Shown here in pieces: positions 1 through 12,177 of a stretch of DNA of 64,000 nt. Each line of letters starts with the position of its first letter. The first letter of the stretch is position 1. Position numbers and translations under genes: made by a program. The stretch is from Tolypeutes matacus (Eukaryota > Chordata > Mammalia > Cingulata > Chlamyphoridae): the NCBI GenBank assembly GCA_026826555.1, contig JAKSZT010053928.1, positions 41,464,806-41,528,805 on the forward strand. Reading direction: 5' to 3'. The notes under the pieces are model-generated. The model was not told the origin of the DNA, searched no databases, and was given only the letters and a program-made list of their open reading frames with translations.

Positions 1-404
1 GCAAATGATTATACAGAAGTTTTCTTAAAAGTCTGGATCTAATAAGTTACCCATTATTTTTGCTGAGTAACTGTGTGTGTATGTGTGTGTGTTGGGACAC
101 TCCACCACTCAACCAAAGCAGTTGAAATTTCTCTCTCAGCATTCACTAATTGCTTGCACAGAGCCTCAAGTACAGTCACAGGTAAGAATTCAGGGCCTTC
201 TCAGACATTTGCTGAGCATGTTCCCAGTCCTGGGGTGGGCATGGCCTTTTCTTGATTCTCAGGATTATGCTGGAGCTTTTCAAAAATCCCTATGGGCATC
301 TTATTCTCCAGTTTTTCTTTTTAGCTTTTGGATTAGCCTATTGTTTGACAACTGTTATCCACCATCTTTAGGTAGCCATGAGGTTAAACAATTGCCTCAA
401 TTTT
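1..404. other. Unassigned sequence
   Basis: No gene or repeat family was recognised. A short TG-rich run lies near 73-92. Overlapping open frames of up to 110 codons show no recognisable domain and no coding signal, so they are treated as chance. Confidence 0.4.
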
Positions 405-1190
405 TTTAAGCAAATAAATTTTATTGTTACTTATAAATAAAGCATGCAATTCATCCAAAGTGTACAATCAATGGTATTTGGCATAATCACATAGTTGTGC
501 AGTCATCACTTCAGGCATTATTAGAGCATTTTCATTATTTCAATAATAATATAAAACAGATAAACAAGACAATTCTTCACCTCTCAATCTATGCTTTCCC
601 TGCTGTATATAGAGGCTATTTCTGGCTATTCTTGCACAAGTATTTATTTATTAAGAAGCTTTATTGAGATATATTCAAATAGCATATGACCTATCCAAAG
701 TGTATAATTAGTGGCTTTTAGTATAATCACAAATTTTTAGAACAATTTCATTATTCCAAAAAGAAAAACTCCACACCACTTAGCAGTCCTTCCCCAGCCC
801 TACATAACCATTAATCTAATTTTATCTTTTTAAATTGATTTATATTTACATTTAATATAAATAGAATCATACAATATGTAGTACTTTGGTTTCTTTCACT
901 TAGCATGATGTTTTTGTGTTTTTTTTGTCTGATATTAACATCTTGTAGTATTAACATACATTTGTTCAGTTTCAAAGAAAAATGGTCTTATACAATTTTA
1001 GCCATTTTCATATTTTGCATGTGGTTTTACTATGCTATACAGTCCCATGTTACATTTTTTAGCTTTCCTTTTAGTAATAAACATGACCTTAGACTTTCCT
1101 TTTTAACCACTTTCATACCCACATAATAGTACTGGTAGTTACAAACATTATGTTTGGCTTTTACCTTTTTTATTCATTTCCAAATATGAA
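405..1190 (-). repeat. Eroded LINE-1 3'-end sequence, two related copies
   Basis: Read on the minus strand this resembles old mammalian L1 3'UTR/ORF2-end sequence. Two related blocks occur, about 418-560 and 659-790; both contain a 'ccaaagtgta' core followed by 'gtataatcaca'-like text, so two L1 3' ends or a duplicated segment are juxtaposed. The segment near 885-1140, with 'ctttcacttagcat', resembles an older L1 3' end. The junction with the younger L1-A at about 1190 is approximate. Confidence 0.55.
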
Positions 1191-1424
1191 CACACATCCT
1201 TTTTACCAATTCTGCACAAGTTAACCCTCAGCTTTCCATTCTGTAACCTCATTCTATTTTCTAGTGATCCATATTCGAGCTATTAACTCCATGAGAATAC
1301 ACAATATATTTAGTTCATAGTAGCACGATCATACAGTATTTGTCCTTTTGTGTCTGGTTTGCTTCACTCAACATAATGCCCTCCAGGTTCATCCATATTG
1401 TCATATGCTTTACAATTTCACTTC

Positions 1425-4400
1425 TTACAGCTGTATAATACTCCATTGTGTGAATACACCACGCTTTATCCATTTATTGGTTGATGGACACCTGGGTTGC
1501 TTCCAACTTTTGGCAATTATGAATAATGCCACTATGAACATCAATGTGCAGGTGTCTATTTGTGTCACTGCTGTCAGTTCTCCTGGGTATATATCCAATA
1601 GTGGTATTGCCAGGTTACATGGCAATTCTATAATACTTCCTTAGGAACTGCCAAACAGTCCTTCACAGTGGCTGTACTATTTTACATTCCCACTGACAGA
1701 GAATAAGCATTCCTATTGCTCCATATCTTCTCCAACACTTGTAGTTCTTTTTAATAGTGGCCAATCTAATAGGTATGAAATGATATCTCATTGTAGCTTT
1801 AATTTGCATTTCCCTAATCGTTAGCGATATTGAACAGTTTTTCATGTGATTTTTTGCCATTTGTATTTCTTCTTTGGACAACTGTCTATTCAAGTCTTTG
1901 GCCCATTTTTTAATTGGGTCATTTGTCTTTTTATTGTTGAGTTGTAACATCTCTTTATATATCCTGGATATTAAACCCTTATCAGATATGTGATTTCCAA
2001 ATATTTTTTCCCATTGAGTTGGCTGCCTTTTCACCCTTCTGACAAATTCCTGTGAGGTGCAAAAGTGTTTAATTTTGAGGAGGTCCCATTTATCTAATTT
2101 TTCTTTTGTTGCACGTGCTTTGGGTGTGAGGTCCAAGAAACCACCACCTACTACAAGGTCTTGAAGATGTTTCCCTACATTTTCTTCCAGTAGTTTTATG
2201 GTCCTGGCTTTTATATTAGGTCTTTGATCCATTTTGAGTTGATTCTTGCACAGGGAGTGAGATAGGGGTTCTCTTTCATTCTTTTGGTTATGGATATCCA
2301 GTACTCCCAGAACCATTTGTTGAAGAGACTGTTTTGTCCCGTTAACATGGCTTTGGTAGATTTGTTGAAAACCAGTTGATCTTAGAGGTGAGGGTTTATT
2401 TCTGTACACTCCTTCTACTTCAGTGATCGATGTGTCTATCTTTATGCCAATACCATGTTGTTTTGACCACTGTAGCTTGGTAATATGTTTCAAGGTCAAG
2501 CAGTGAAATTCCTCCCACATTGCTCTTCTTTTTTAGAGTACTTTTAGCTCTTTGGGGACACTTTCCCTTCCAAATGAATTTGGTAATTGCCTTTCCTATC
2601 TCTATAAAGTAGGCTGTTGGAATTTTGATTGGTATTTCATTGAATCTATAAATCAATATGGGTAGGATTGACATCTTCACAATATTTAGTTTTCCAATCC
2701 ATGAGCACAGAATGTCTTTCTATTTGTTTAGGTCTTCATTGATTTCTTTAGCATTGTTTTATTGTTTTTTGCATACACATCCTGTACTTCTTTGGTTAAA
2801 TTGATTCCTAGGTATTTGAGTCTTTTTGTTGCTACCGTAAATGGATTTCCCCCCCTGATTTCCTCCTAAGATTGTTCAATACTAGTGTACAGAAATATTA
2901 CTGATTTTTGCATGTTGATCTTGTATCTTACAACTTTGCTGAACTTGTTTATGAGCTCAAGTAGCTTTGTTGTAGACATTTCAGAGTTTTTTAAATATCA
3001 GATCATGTCATCCACAAATAGTGAGAGTTTTATTTCCTCTTTTCCTATTTGGATATCTTTTATTTTTTTCTTCCTAATATTGCCCTAGTTAGAACTTCTA
3101 GCACAACATTTAATAACTATGGTAACAGTGGGCATCCTTGTCTTATTCCTGATCTCAGAGGGAAAGCTTTCAACTTTTCCTGATTGAGTACAATGTTGGC
3201 TGTGGGTTTTTCATATATCCTTTTATCATATTGAAGAATTTTTCTTCTCTTCCTATCTTTTGAAGTGTTTTTTTATCAAGACAGGATGCTAAATTTTGTC
3301 AAATACCTCTTCTGCATTGATCAAGATGATCATGTATTTTTTTTTTTCCTTCAATTTGTTAATGTGGTGTATTAGGTTAATTGATTTTCTTATGTTGAAC
3401 CACCCTTGCATACCAGGAATAAATTTTACTTGGTTGTAGTGTATAAGTCTTTTGATATGTTCTTGGATTCTATTTGCAAGTATTTTGTTGAGAATTTTTG
3501 CATCTATGCTCATTGGAGAGATTGGTCTGTAATTTTCCTTTCTTGTAGTGTCTTTATCTGCCTTTGGTTTTTAGGGTGATGTTGGCATCATAAAATGTGG
3601 TGGGTAATTTTCCCTCCTCTTCAATTTTTTAGAAGAGTTTAAACAGGATTGGTGTTAATTCTTCTCAAAATGCTTTGTAGAATTCAGCTGTGAAGCCATC
3701 TGGATTTCTCTTTGTTGGGAGATTTTTGATGACTGAATCAATCTCTTTAAATGTGATTGGTTTAAGTTCCTGTATTTTTTTGTAGTATCAGTGTAGGTTG
3801 TTTGTAATTTCTAGGAATTTGTATCCATTTCATCTAGGTTGTTTAGTTTATTGGCATACAGTTTCTCATAATATCCTCTTACAAAAATATCGTTTTTATT
3901 TCTGTGGGGGTCTGTTGATTTTCTCTATTTTTTGTTGTTGTTGTTGTTCTCAATTTCATTGTTTTCTGCTCTAATCTTTATTATTTATTGATTTTAGCCC
4001 TTTCTTCTTTTTTAATATAGGTGTTTAGAGCTTTAAATTTCTCTCTCAGCACTACCTTTGCTGTATCCCATAAGTTTTGGTAAGTTGTGTTGTTTTTATT
4101 CATCTCAATATATTTACTAATTTCTCTTGCAATTTCTTCTTTGACCCATTGATTATTTAGGAGTGTGTTGTTTAGGCTCCAGACATTTTCAAATTTACCT
4201 TTTCCCTGTCTATTATTGATTTCCACTTTCATTCCATTATGATCTGAGAAGGCGCTTTGTATAATTTCAATCTTTTTATACGTATTGAGAACTGTATTGT
4301 GCCCTAACATGTGGTCTATCCTTGAGAAAGATCTATGGGCACTTGAGAAGAATGTATAACCCACTGAGTTTGGATGTAATGTTCTGTATATGTCTGTTAG

Positions 4401-4928
4401 ATCTAACTTGTTTATCATTATTGTTCAAGTTCTCAGTTTCCTGTTGATCTTCTGTTTAGTTGTTCTATCTAATGATGTGGGTGATGTGTTGAAGGCTCCA
4501 ACAATTATTGTAGAGATGTCTATTTCTTCCTTCAGTTTTGCCAGAGTTTTTCTCACATATTTTGGGGCACCCTGGTTAAGTGCGTAGATATTTATGACTG
4601 TTATATCTTCCTGGAGGATCGTCCCGTTTATTAATATATAATGGCCTTCCGCATCTCTTATCACTTTTTTGCATTTGAAGTCTGTTTTGTCTGATATTAG
4701 TATAGCTACACCTGCTCCTTTTTGGTTATGATTTGCATAGAGTATCTTTTTCCAACCTTTCACTTTCAGCTGGTTTATATCACTGGGTCTAAGATGCGTT
4801 TCTTGTAAGCAGCATATGGATGGCTCATGTTTTTTCATCCATTCTGTCAGCCTACATCTTTTGATTGGTGAGTTTAATCCATTCACATACAATGATATTA
4901 CTGTAAATGCATTTTTTACTTCCACCAT
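1425..4928 (-). pseudogene. L1-A ORF2 relic (endonuclease/reverse transcriptase)
   Basis: Starts with ATG at 4928 in frame with the conserved N-terminal endonuclease block 'TVISLYVNGLNSPIKR', which fixes the start. A stop ends this first frame at 4425; the endonuclease resumes at 4418-3981 with the conserved 'SDHNGMKVEI' histidine motif. The metal-binding 'GDFNTPL' block reads 'VGAFNTSPT' here, so the conserved aspartate is alanine. Reverse transcriptase motif A survives as '[10 protein letters not shown]' (frame 3513-3289) and the catalytic box as FVDD. The C-terminal domain lies in frames 2680-2420 and 2520-1663. It is broken in several places and non-functional. Confidence 0.88.
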
Positions 4929-5053
4929 TTTATTCTTTAGGTTTCATGTGTCATATCTTATTTTGTTTCTTTGTTTGTTTTTTATCTTTTTTTTTTTGTC
5001 ATATCTTATTTTCATCTGCCTTTTTACTCTTTTGATTACCCTTTTCTATTCTT

Positions 5054-5963
5054 CTATACTCTCCTCCAAGTCTCTCCCTCTTGTCTTCTTTCAGGCTCTA
5101 AGATTTCCTTTAATATTTCCTGCAAAGTGAGTTCTTTTTTATAAAGTCTCTTAGTTTGTGTTTGTGAATATTTTACAATGACCTTCAAATTTGAAGGACC
5201 ATTTTGCTTGATACAGAATCTTAGCTGGCAATGGTTCTCTTTCAGACTCCTAATTATATCACACCACTGTCTTCTCACCTCTATGGTTTCTGATGAGAAA
5301 TCTGCACTGTCTTACTGGGCTTCCCTTGTATGTGATGGTTTGCATCTCCCTTGCTGCTCTCAGAATTTTATCTTTATCTTTGACATCTGACATTCCAAGT
5401 AGTATGTGTCTTGGAGTTGGTCTATTCAGATTTATTGGTGTATGGTGGACTTCTTGGACATGTAAGTTCATTTATTTCATGAAAGTTGGGAAATTTTCAG
5501 CTATTATTTCCTCAAATACTCTTTTTGCCCCTTTTCCCTTCTGTTCTCCTTCTGAACTCCTATGTTGTTGCTTTTTGTGTTGCCATTCAACTCCCTGAGC
5601 CTCTGTACAATTTTTTCCATTCTTTTCTCCTTCTGTTCTGTTCTCTCTTCAATTTCAGCTGTTCTGTCTTCTGTATCACTTATTCTTTCTTCTATCATTT
5701 CGATTCTGCTATTGTATGCTTTTAATGTGTTTTTTATCTCACTGATTGTGTCTTTCATTCCCATGAGCTCTGTTACTTTTCTATTAAGGATTTCAAATTC
5801 TTCTTGTGCTCTCTCAAAGTCTTCTCAATGTAGTTTATCTCTTTAGCCATGTCTCTCAACTCATTAATTTGATTTTGGAAATTTGTGTACATCTCGTTAA
5901 TTAGCTCCTCAAATCCTGTGTCTCTTCTGGGGCTCTGATATTTTTTTTTTTTTCATGGACCAT
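5054..5963 (-). pseudogene. L1-A ORF1 relic (ORF1p RNA-binding protein)
   Basis: The start is inferred at 5963-5961, where an ATG sits in the same context as the ORF1 starts of L1-B and L1-C. A lysine/glutamate-rich coiled-coil segment with 'ERISDTEDRTAEIEER' lies in 5764-5504. The RNA-recognition segment follows in 5471-5259, with 'MNLHVQEVHHTPINLNRPTPRHIL', and the C-terminal domain in 5278-5054, with 'NHCQLRFCIKQNGPSNLKV'. These are three different frames, so the gene is frameshifted. In the family, ORF1p trimerises through the coiled coil and coats L1 RNA. Confidence 0.83.
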
Positions 5964-7165
5964 ATCTTCCATTTCCTTAGTATGGCTCATAATTTTTTGC
6001 TGATATCTAGGCATCTGATTGGGGTATAGTTTACCCAGATGCTCAATTTCTTCCTCTTTCATAGGGATTCAGTGGTGGCAGGCTATGTGTTACTGCTGCT
6101 CTTTGATTCTTGGTTTGACCTGGTTCATTAGGATTGTTCTTGTTAGTTGCTCAAAACTGGGCTCTGGACCCAGTAACGGGTTGCAGACTTGCTTCCTAGG
6201 GCCTTGGGATGGAGGTTATAAAGGCCAGAAAAAGCCTCTCATTTATTTTTCATTTTCTCAAGTGTACTAGGTTCCTCTGCCAGCAGATGGTGCTCTTCAA
6301 CAGCCCTCTCAGTTCAATGCCTGGTGGGGGTGTTTTAGCTGTAACACAGACTGGATCAATGTGATAGAGATTCCTGTTTGGAAGGTTAGAGCCTTGTAAT
6401 TCATGCTTTCTCAGAAACCGTTCTCCTGCCTTCTCTGGCAGCCCCCTCCCTTTTCCTGGGTAGCAAATAATTCTACTCCCTTCTGTGCCCTCAAAAATCA
6501 GCCCAAGTTAGTAGAGAAGGAGGTTTGGATAGTTGGATTTCTTTAGTCCCTTGCAGGCTAAGGCAAATAATTGCACAGCTCCATCTGCCCTGGAAGGGCT
6601 CGTGGGACACAGCAAACCAAAATCTGAGTCAGCCTTAGGCTGTGTCCCTCTCTCCCCACTTTCCTGGGGAGGTACATCCCCAACAATCAGCTCTGGATAG
6701 AAGAGAGGAAGACTGAAAGTGTCAGATTTCTCCAGTCCTGTGTCTTCTCCCAAGGTAAATAGCAGCACCATCCCACCCAGCCTAGAAAGTCTGGTGGGAC
6801 ACAGCAGACCAGATTTGTGGGTCAGAAGCTAAATCAGCCTTAGGCTGTGTCCCTCTCTCCCCCATTTCCTGGGGCAGTAGATACCTGGAGCCCCCTTTGT
6901 CTGTAGCCAGCTCAGAAGCCTGAGAATTCTAAAGTGTCTTTAGTGTGGGGGAGGGTGCCAGCAATAGCAGCTGCAGGTTTCAACTCAGTTTTGCTGGCGT
7001 GATTCCCCTCCTTATTCCTTCTCTGTTCTGGAAGATGTCCAGTTTTTGTCTGGTGTCCAAAACCCTAGAAGATCTTTTTCTAGGCCATTTCAGGCTGTCC
7101 TCTAGCTATTTTTCTGGAGGAAAAGAGAGTCCCATGTCTTTCTAGTCCTCCATCTTCTCGGAAGT
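5964..7165 (-). promoter_or_regulatory. L1-A 5'UTR (internal promoter region)
   Basis: About 1.2 kb between the inferred ORF1 start and the element's 5' end, where the minus strand reads 'gagaagatggaggacta', the typical start of mammalian L1 5'UTRs. It contains two partly similar segments, around 6600-6680 and 6785-6870, sharing 'gggacacagca' and 'ccttaggctgtgtccctctctcc' -like text, so it has internal repetition. L1 5'UTRs act as internal Pol II promoters; activity of this copy is unknown. Confidence 0.65.
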
Positions 7166-7334
7166 CTCTGATTGCTTTTAGTGGTGGCTAATATGTAGAA
7201 ACCATATCTGGGTAATAGTTGTGCTCATTGCCACTAGCATGTCATTACTCACTGGAGCTTTCAGGGACCTGAGCGAGGAGACACACCACTTATCTCAGTA
7301 TGGTACATTTGTTTCAACTGATATATTATTATTA

Positions 7335-7783
7335 TTATTATTATTTTTAAAGATTTATTTATTTACTTTATTCATTTTAAATCCCCTTCCCCATTTGCTG
7401 TTTTGTGTCCATTTGCTGGGCAATTCTCTGTGTCTGTTTCCTGCCATCTCTTCTCATTTTCCTCCTCCAGTCTTCACCAGGATTCAATCCTGGAGACCTC
7501 CGATGTAGGAGAGAGGTGTTCTGCCACCTGCGCCACCTCGGTTCCTGGTTTTCAGAGTTTTCGGAGCACCTCGTCTTGTCTCTCCCCTGCATCTCTCTCT
7601 TGTTATGTCATCATCTTGCTGCATGGCTCCTGGAGAGCTTGGCGGCTCCCCGGCACACAAAGCCTGGCAGTCCATGCACCTTCTATATATATTTTTTTTA
7701 TTTTACTGGGAGGTCCCGGGGATCGAATCCAGGTCCCTCCATATGGCAGATGGATGCCCAACCATTTGAGCCACATCCGCCCC
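7335..7783 (-). mobile_element. Two-module tRNA-derived SINE (DAS-like), minus strand
   Basis: Insertion of about 449 bp flanked by a 17-bp direct repeat, ctgatatattattatta, at 7318-7334 and 7784-7800. On the minus strand a tRNA-like head is at about 7783-7700 (complement of 'gggatcgaatccaggtccc' and 'ttgagccacatccg'), followed by a spacer and a second tRNA-like module at about 7545-7470 (complement of 'ggattcaatcctggagacc'), then an A-rich tail seen as T-rich near 7340-7380. Two B-box-like modules in one insertion indicate a composite or dimeric SINE. Non-autonomous; mobilised by L1 enzymes. Confidence 0.85.
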
Positions 7784-8542
7784 CTGATATATTATTATTA
7801 ACTAAAGTCCATAGTTTATTCAGATTTCCTTGTTTCTTTACTTAATGTCCTTTTTCTGTTCCAGGATCCCATCCAAGATTCCATATTTCATTTAGATATG
7901 TTTCTTTAGGCTCCTCTTTATTTGGCAGTTTTTCAGACTTCCTGTTTTTGATGACCTATAGTTTTGAGGAAGAGGGCCAAGGGTTTTGTAGAATGACTCT
8001 CAGTTGGAAACTATCTGATATTCTTGTCATTATTACAACTAGGTGTATGTGTTTTGGGAAGAATGACACAAAGCACCATTCTGAGCTCATATCAAAGGTA
8101 CAAACTATCAGTATGATTGATGTTATCTTTGATCAACTGGCTGGGATAGTGTTTGTCAGGTTTCTCCACTGTAACATTGTTTTTTCTCCCCCTGTCCATA
8201 CTGTCCTCTTTGGAAGGAAGGCACTAGGCACTACCCACACATAAGGAATGGGGAGTTATGCTCTACCTCCCTGAGGGAGGAAGATCTATATGAATTATTT
8301 GGAATTTTTCTGGGCAGGGGATTTGTTTCTTCTTGTTTATTCATTTGCTTGTATCATCATTTATTTATTCAGTCCTGTATTTATATCAATATGGACTCGG
8401 GAATATTTATTTTATACTTTGAGTCACCAAATATTACTTTTCTTGATACTCAAATTATTCCAGCTTTGGCCATTGGGACCTTTCAGTTGACTCCTGAATC
8501 CCTGTGGCATACTACCCTAATTCCCTCATTATGGTGTGTGTG

Positions 8543-8574
8543 GTTTTTGTTTGTTTGTTTGTTTGTTTGTTTTG
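8543..8574. repeat. (GTTT)n microsatellite
   Basis: Uninterrupted run of about seven GTTT units within the old L1 fragment. Confidence 0.9.
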
Positions 8575-9556
8575 AGTACTTCCTAACTTGCTGGTATTAC
8601 AAAATGCTCTAGGCTAACCTTATATATTTCCTGTCCCCATCCTAGAATCAGCCATTTTTCCCAGCAGCCCTAATTTTTATTGCAAAATAGTACAAGAAAT
8701 TATGATCTGGGTGCTAGATATGCTCATTGTTACTGGACCCAAGTCTACTTTTGACAGGATATACTTATCATTTAGTCTAACTTTTTAATATTGTCTTGCA
8801 AAGCTAAAATAATTGTATATAACAATACAGAAGAGTGATCCAAGATGGAGTTGGAGTAGCTCAAGCAGGGTGCAGCTCTCTTGCAAAATAGGGGAGAAGG
8901 CATAGAAGTCGTCACAGGGAGCTGCTTTGGGGACCCCTGCAGACCAAGAGAGTGCTGCACACATCATCCGGGAGGGACTGGGGACAGAGAGAGTGAGAGG
9001 CCAAAGGGAAAACCTTGAGTTGATACCCCCATGGCTGGGAATGCTGACCACCTCTCATCCCCAGAGGGGAACAGCCTTGTAAAAATCTGTGGCTGAGATG
9101 CCAATGCAGAAGGAAAAGGACAGATTTCTCCCTGGAAAGAGAAAGGGTGTGGCAGAAGGATGAGTATCTTTTCTCTTTGGCAAATGCAACTACCATATCT
9201 CACTTGTTCAGAAGAGAGTGTAAATTGAAGGAATTATCTTCCTGAAAGGGTTTGCCAAGGAGTGCCATTTGTTAGCCAGCCAAGAATGTGAAGGAAGACA
9301 GATTCATCTCTCCTGAATCTTTCCCAGGCATGATAGACATGGTTGGGCCCCATTAGCAGCAACCTGTGCCTGTTTTGACTATATAATCAGGGTAATATTA
9401 AAGTTTTAGAATAAAATAAGCAAAAATCAAGGCAGAACTGTGAAATAAAACCACTAGGCAAAAGAGAGAAATTGATCAGTAGAGCAAAATAACTAATATA
9501 AACAGATGCTTAGGTATCAACAGAAGTTAGCAACCCATACGAAGAAAGAGGAAGAC

Positions 9557-10464
9557 ATGGCCCAGCCAAAGGAACAAACCAAGAATCCAGATGAGACACA
9601 GGATTTAAGACAACTGATAAATTATGTTTACACCGACCTCCTTCATCAATTTAAGGAGATGAAGGAAAATATGACTAAAGAGATAAAGGATATTAAGAAT
9701 TCATGAGCATAAAGAACAATTTGAAAGCCTGACCAAAAAAAAAAAAAAGTAACAAAGCTTATGGGAGCAAAAAACACATTAAAAACACATTAAAGGCACA
9801 TAACAGCAGATTTGAAATGTCAGAAGAATGAATAAGTTAATTCAAAGACAGAACATTTTAACTTGGAAAGACGGGAGAAAGAAAAGATGCAGAAAATGGA
9901 ACAGGGTCTCAGGGAATTAAATGATACCATGAAAACCATACACATATGCATTATAGATTTCTCAGAGGAGAAGAGAATAGAAAGGGGTAGGAAAGACTAT
10001 TTGAGCAAATACTGTCTGAAAATTTTCCAACCTTTATGAAAAATATGAACATCAATATTCAAAGACAACGTACCCCAAACAGAATAAATTGTAAGAAACC
10101 TACTCCGAGACATCTACTATCCAGAATGTCAAAGGCCAAAGATAAGGAGAGGATTCTGAGAGCAGCAAAAGACAAGCAATGTGTTACTTACAAAGGAGCC
10201 TCAATAAGGCTAAGTGCTGATCTCTCATCAGAAACCATGGAAGCGAGAAGACAGTGATAGGGTATATTTAAGGTACTGAAAGTGAAATACTGCCAGCCAA
10301 GAATAATTTATCTGGCAAAACTATCCTTCAGAAATGAAGGTGAGTTTAAGGTCTTTACAGACAAAAACAGAGTATGTTACCAAGAGACTGAATCTACAAA
10401 GATATTAAAGGGTGTCTACAGCCTGAATGGAAAAGACGAGGGTGAGAGCCCTGGAGAAGAATGA
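9557..10464 (+). pseudogene. L1-B ORF1 relic
   Basis: The ATG at 9557 is chosen because the following 'MAQPKEQTKN' aligns with the ORF1 start of L1-C at 29863; the open frame extends upstream to 9506 only by chance. A stop near 9704 ends the N-terminal part. The RNA-recognition segment reappears at 10036-10257 ('RTPNRINCKKPTPRHLLSRM') and the C-terminal domain at 10282-10464 ('QPRIIYLAKLSFRNEGEFKV'). The coiled-coil region between is degraded. Non-functional. Confidence 0.83.
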
Positions 10465-11956
10465 AGAAATGAAGAACACAGGTAAGAGAAATTGAAAGGG
10501 ATAAAAGACAGACAATAGTAAGAAATGACAACAGAAAGCCAAGGGATAAAATGGATGAAATAAAGAAGGCCTTTATAGTAGTAACACTGAATGTTAACAT
10601 ATTGAATTCTCCAATTAAAGACACAGACAGATAGAATGGATAAAAAAATATATATGAGCCATCTATTTGTTTACTAAAAGAGATTACCCTTGGATGTAAG
10701 GACACTATCAGGCTGAAAATGCAAGATTGGAAAAAGATTCCACACAAATAGCAATAAAAAATGAATGAGCATAACACTACTAATATGGGATAAAATAGAT
10801 TTTAAATGCAAAAACTGACATAAGAGATGAAGAAGTTCACTACATATTAATAAAAGGAATAATTCACCAGGAAGAAATAATAATAAATATTTATATACCT
10901 AACATAGGTGCCCCAGAATACATGAGACACAGACTGGCAAAACTGAAGGGAGAAATAAACATCTCTTCAATAGTTGGAGACTTCAACACTCCATCTCAGC
11001 ATTAGATAGAACATCTGAACAGAGAATAAGGAAACATAGTTTGAGTAATATGATAAACTAACTATACCTAGTAGACATTTATAGAGCACCACACCCCCCA
11101 AACAACAGGACATACATTCTTCTCAAATGCTCAGGGATCTTTCTCTAGGAAAGACCATATGCTTATATGCAGGATGTAAGTCAGATCTCAATAAATGTAA
11201 AAACATTGAAAGGATACAAAACACTTTCTATGATCATAATGGAATAAAGCTGGAAATAAACAGGTGGGAAAAAGGGGAAATTAACAAATATATGGAGATT
11301 AAACAATACACTCTTAAATAATGAGTGGGTCAAAGAAAAACTGCAAGAGAAATTGGTAAATACATCAAGACAAATAAAAATGAGAACACAACATATCAGA
11401 CTATATGGGATATAGGAAAGGCAGTGCTGAGAGGGCATTTATAGCCTGCAATGCTTATATTTAAAAAACAAGAGCTAAAATCAAAGATCTAACTGTACAC
11501 CTGGAAAAACTAGAAAAACCAATCCCAAAACAAGCAGAAGGAAGAAAATAAGGATTAGAGAATAAATAAATGAATAAAAAATAGAGAAAATCAAATAAAA
11601 TTTGTTTTTTTTTGAGAAGATAAGAAAAATCAATAAACCCTTGGCTAGATTAACAAGGAAAATAAAAGAGAGAAGATGCAAATAAAATCAGAAATGAGAA
11701 GGGTAAAATTCCACTGACCCAGCAGAAATAAGAGAGGATACTATTAACAACTGCACATCAAACTAGACAATGTTGATGAAATGGACAAATTTCTGGAAAT
11801 ACATGAACAAACCAAACTGGCCCTAGAAGAAATATACCTCAAACCTATCACACATAAAGAAATTGAAACAGTCATTAAAAAAACTCCCTCCCCAAAATGA
11901 AAGGTCTAGGACCAGATGGCTTCACAGGTGAATGCTACCCATCATTTAAAGAAAAT

Positions 11957-12177
11957 GTGTGGGAGGTGGGCAACATGGGAATCCCAGTGGGTTCCGTGTA
12001 ATATTTTAGGTAATCTAAGCACCTCTTAAAATATATGTATATATATATATATATATATAACATTTTTGTAAGCAAATACACATATATGCATATATATTTA
12101 TATATCATTTTACAAATGTTTGTATGTATTGTGAGAATTTTGATTTTTACCCATAATAAAAAAATAAAAATAAAAAA
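11957..12177 (+). mobile_element. Truncated L1 3'-end insertion inside L1-B ORF2
   Basis: A 221-bp insert flanked by the 10-bp direct repeat taaagaaaat (11947-11956 and 12178-12187) and ending in an A-rich tail. Its sequence matches the 3' terminal module also seen at 41743-42157 and, inverted, at 37700-37935: 'ggaggtgggcaacatgggaat', a (TA)n run, then '...atttttacccataataaa'. It is a 5'-truncated L1-mobilised copy, younger than L1-B. Confidence 0.9.

Larger units (their letters stand above)
1190..7165 (-). mobile_element. L1-A: near full-length LINE-1, minus strand
   Basis: LINE-1 retrotransposon in reverse orientation. In order on the minus strand: a 5' end with the typical 'gagaagatgga' start near 7160, a 5'UTR of about 1.2 kb, ORF1 (about 5963-5054), ORF2 (4928 to about 1425) and a 3'UTR. 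Family hallmarks in translation are ORF2 endonuclease start 'NGLNSPIKR', 'CLQETHL', 'SDHNGMK', the reverse transcriptase FVDD box (around 3010-3030 on the minus strand), and a C-terminal region with '[10 protein letters not shown]'-like text. Many stops and frameshifts make it a dead copy. No convincing target-site duplication was found. Established: L1 encodes an RNA-binding ORF1p and an endonuclease/reverse transcriptase ORF2p acting by target-primed reverse transcription. Confidence 0.88.
7166..8780 (-). repeat. Ancient LINE-1 (L1M-like) fragment(s)
   Basis: Minus-strand sequence resembling the 3' region of ancient L1M subfamilies, e.g. 'ttattaactaaagtcc', 'ctagaatcagccattt' and 'ctgggtgctagatatgctcatt'. 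It is interrupted at 7335-7783 by a SINE whose target duplication restores continuity between 7334 and 7801. The block near 7190-7250 resembles the one near 8705-8755, so two fragments of related L1s may be joined here. No open coding capacity is recognised. Confidence 0.6.

Noticed and set aside
1190..7165. Target-site duplication for L1-A
   Set aside because: No repeated flank could be matched between about 7166 and the 3' end region; the 3' boundary is uncertain.
7403..7845. 132- and 146-codon frames
   Set aside because: They run through the two-module SINE in antisense; SINEs are non-coding.
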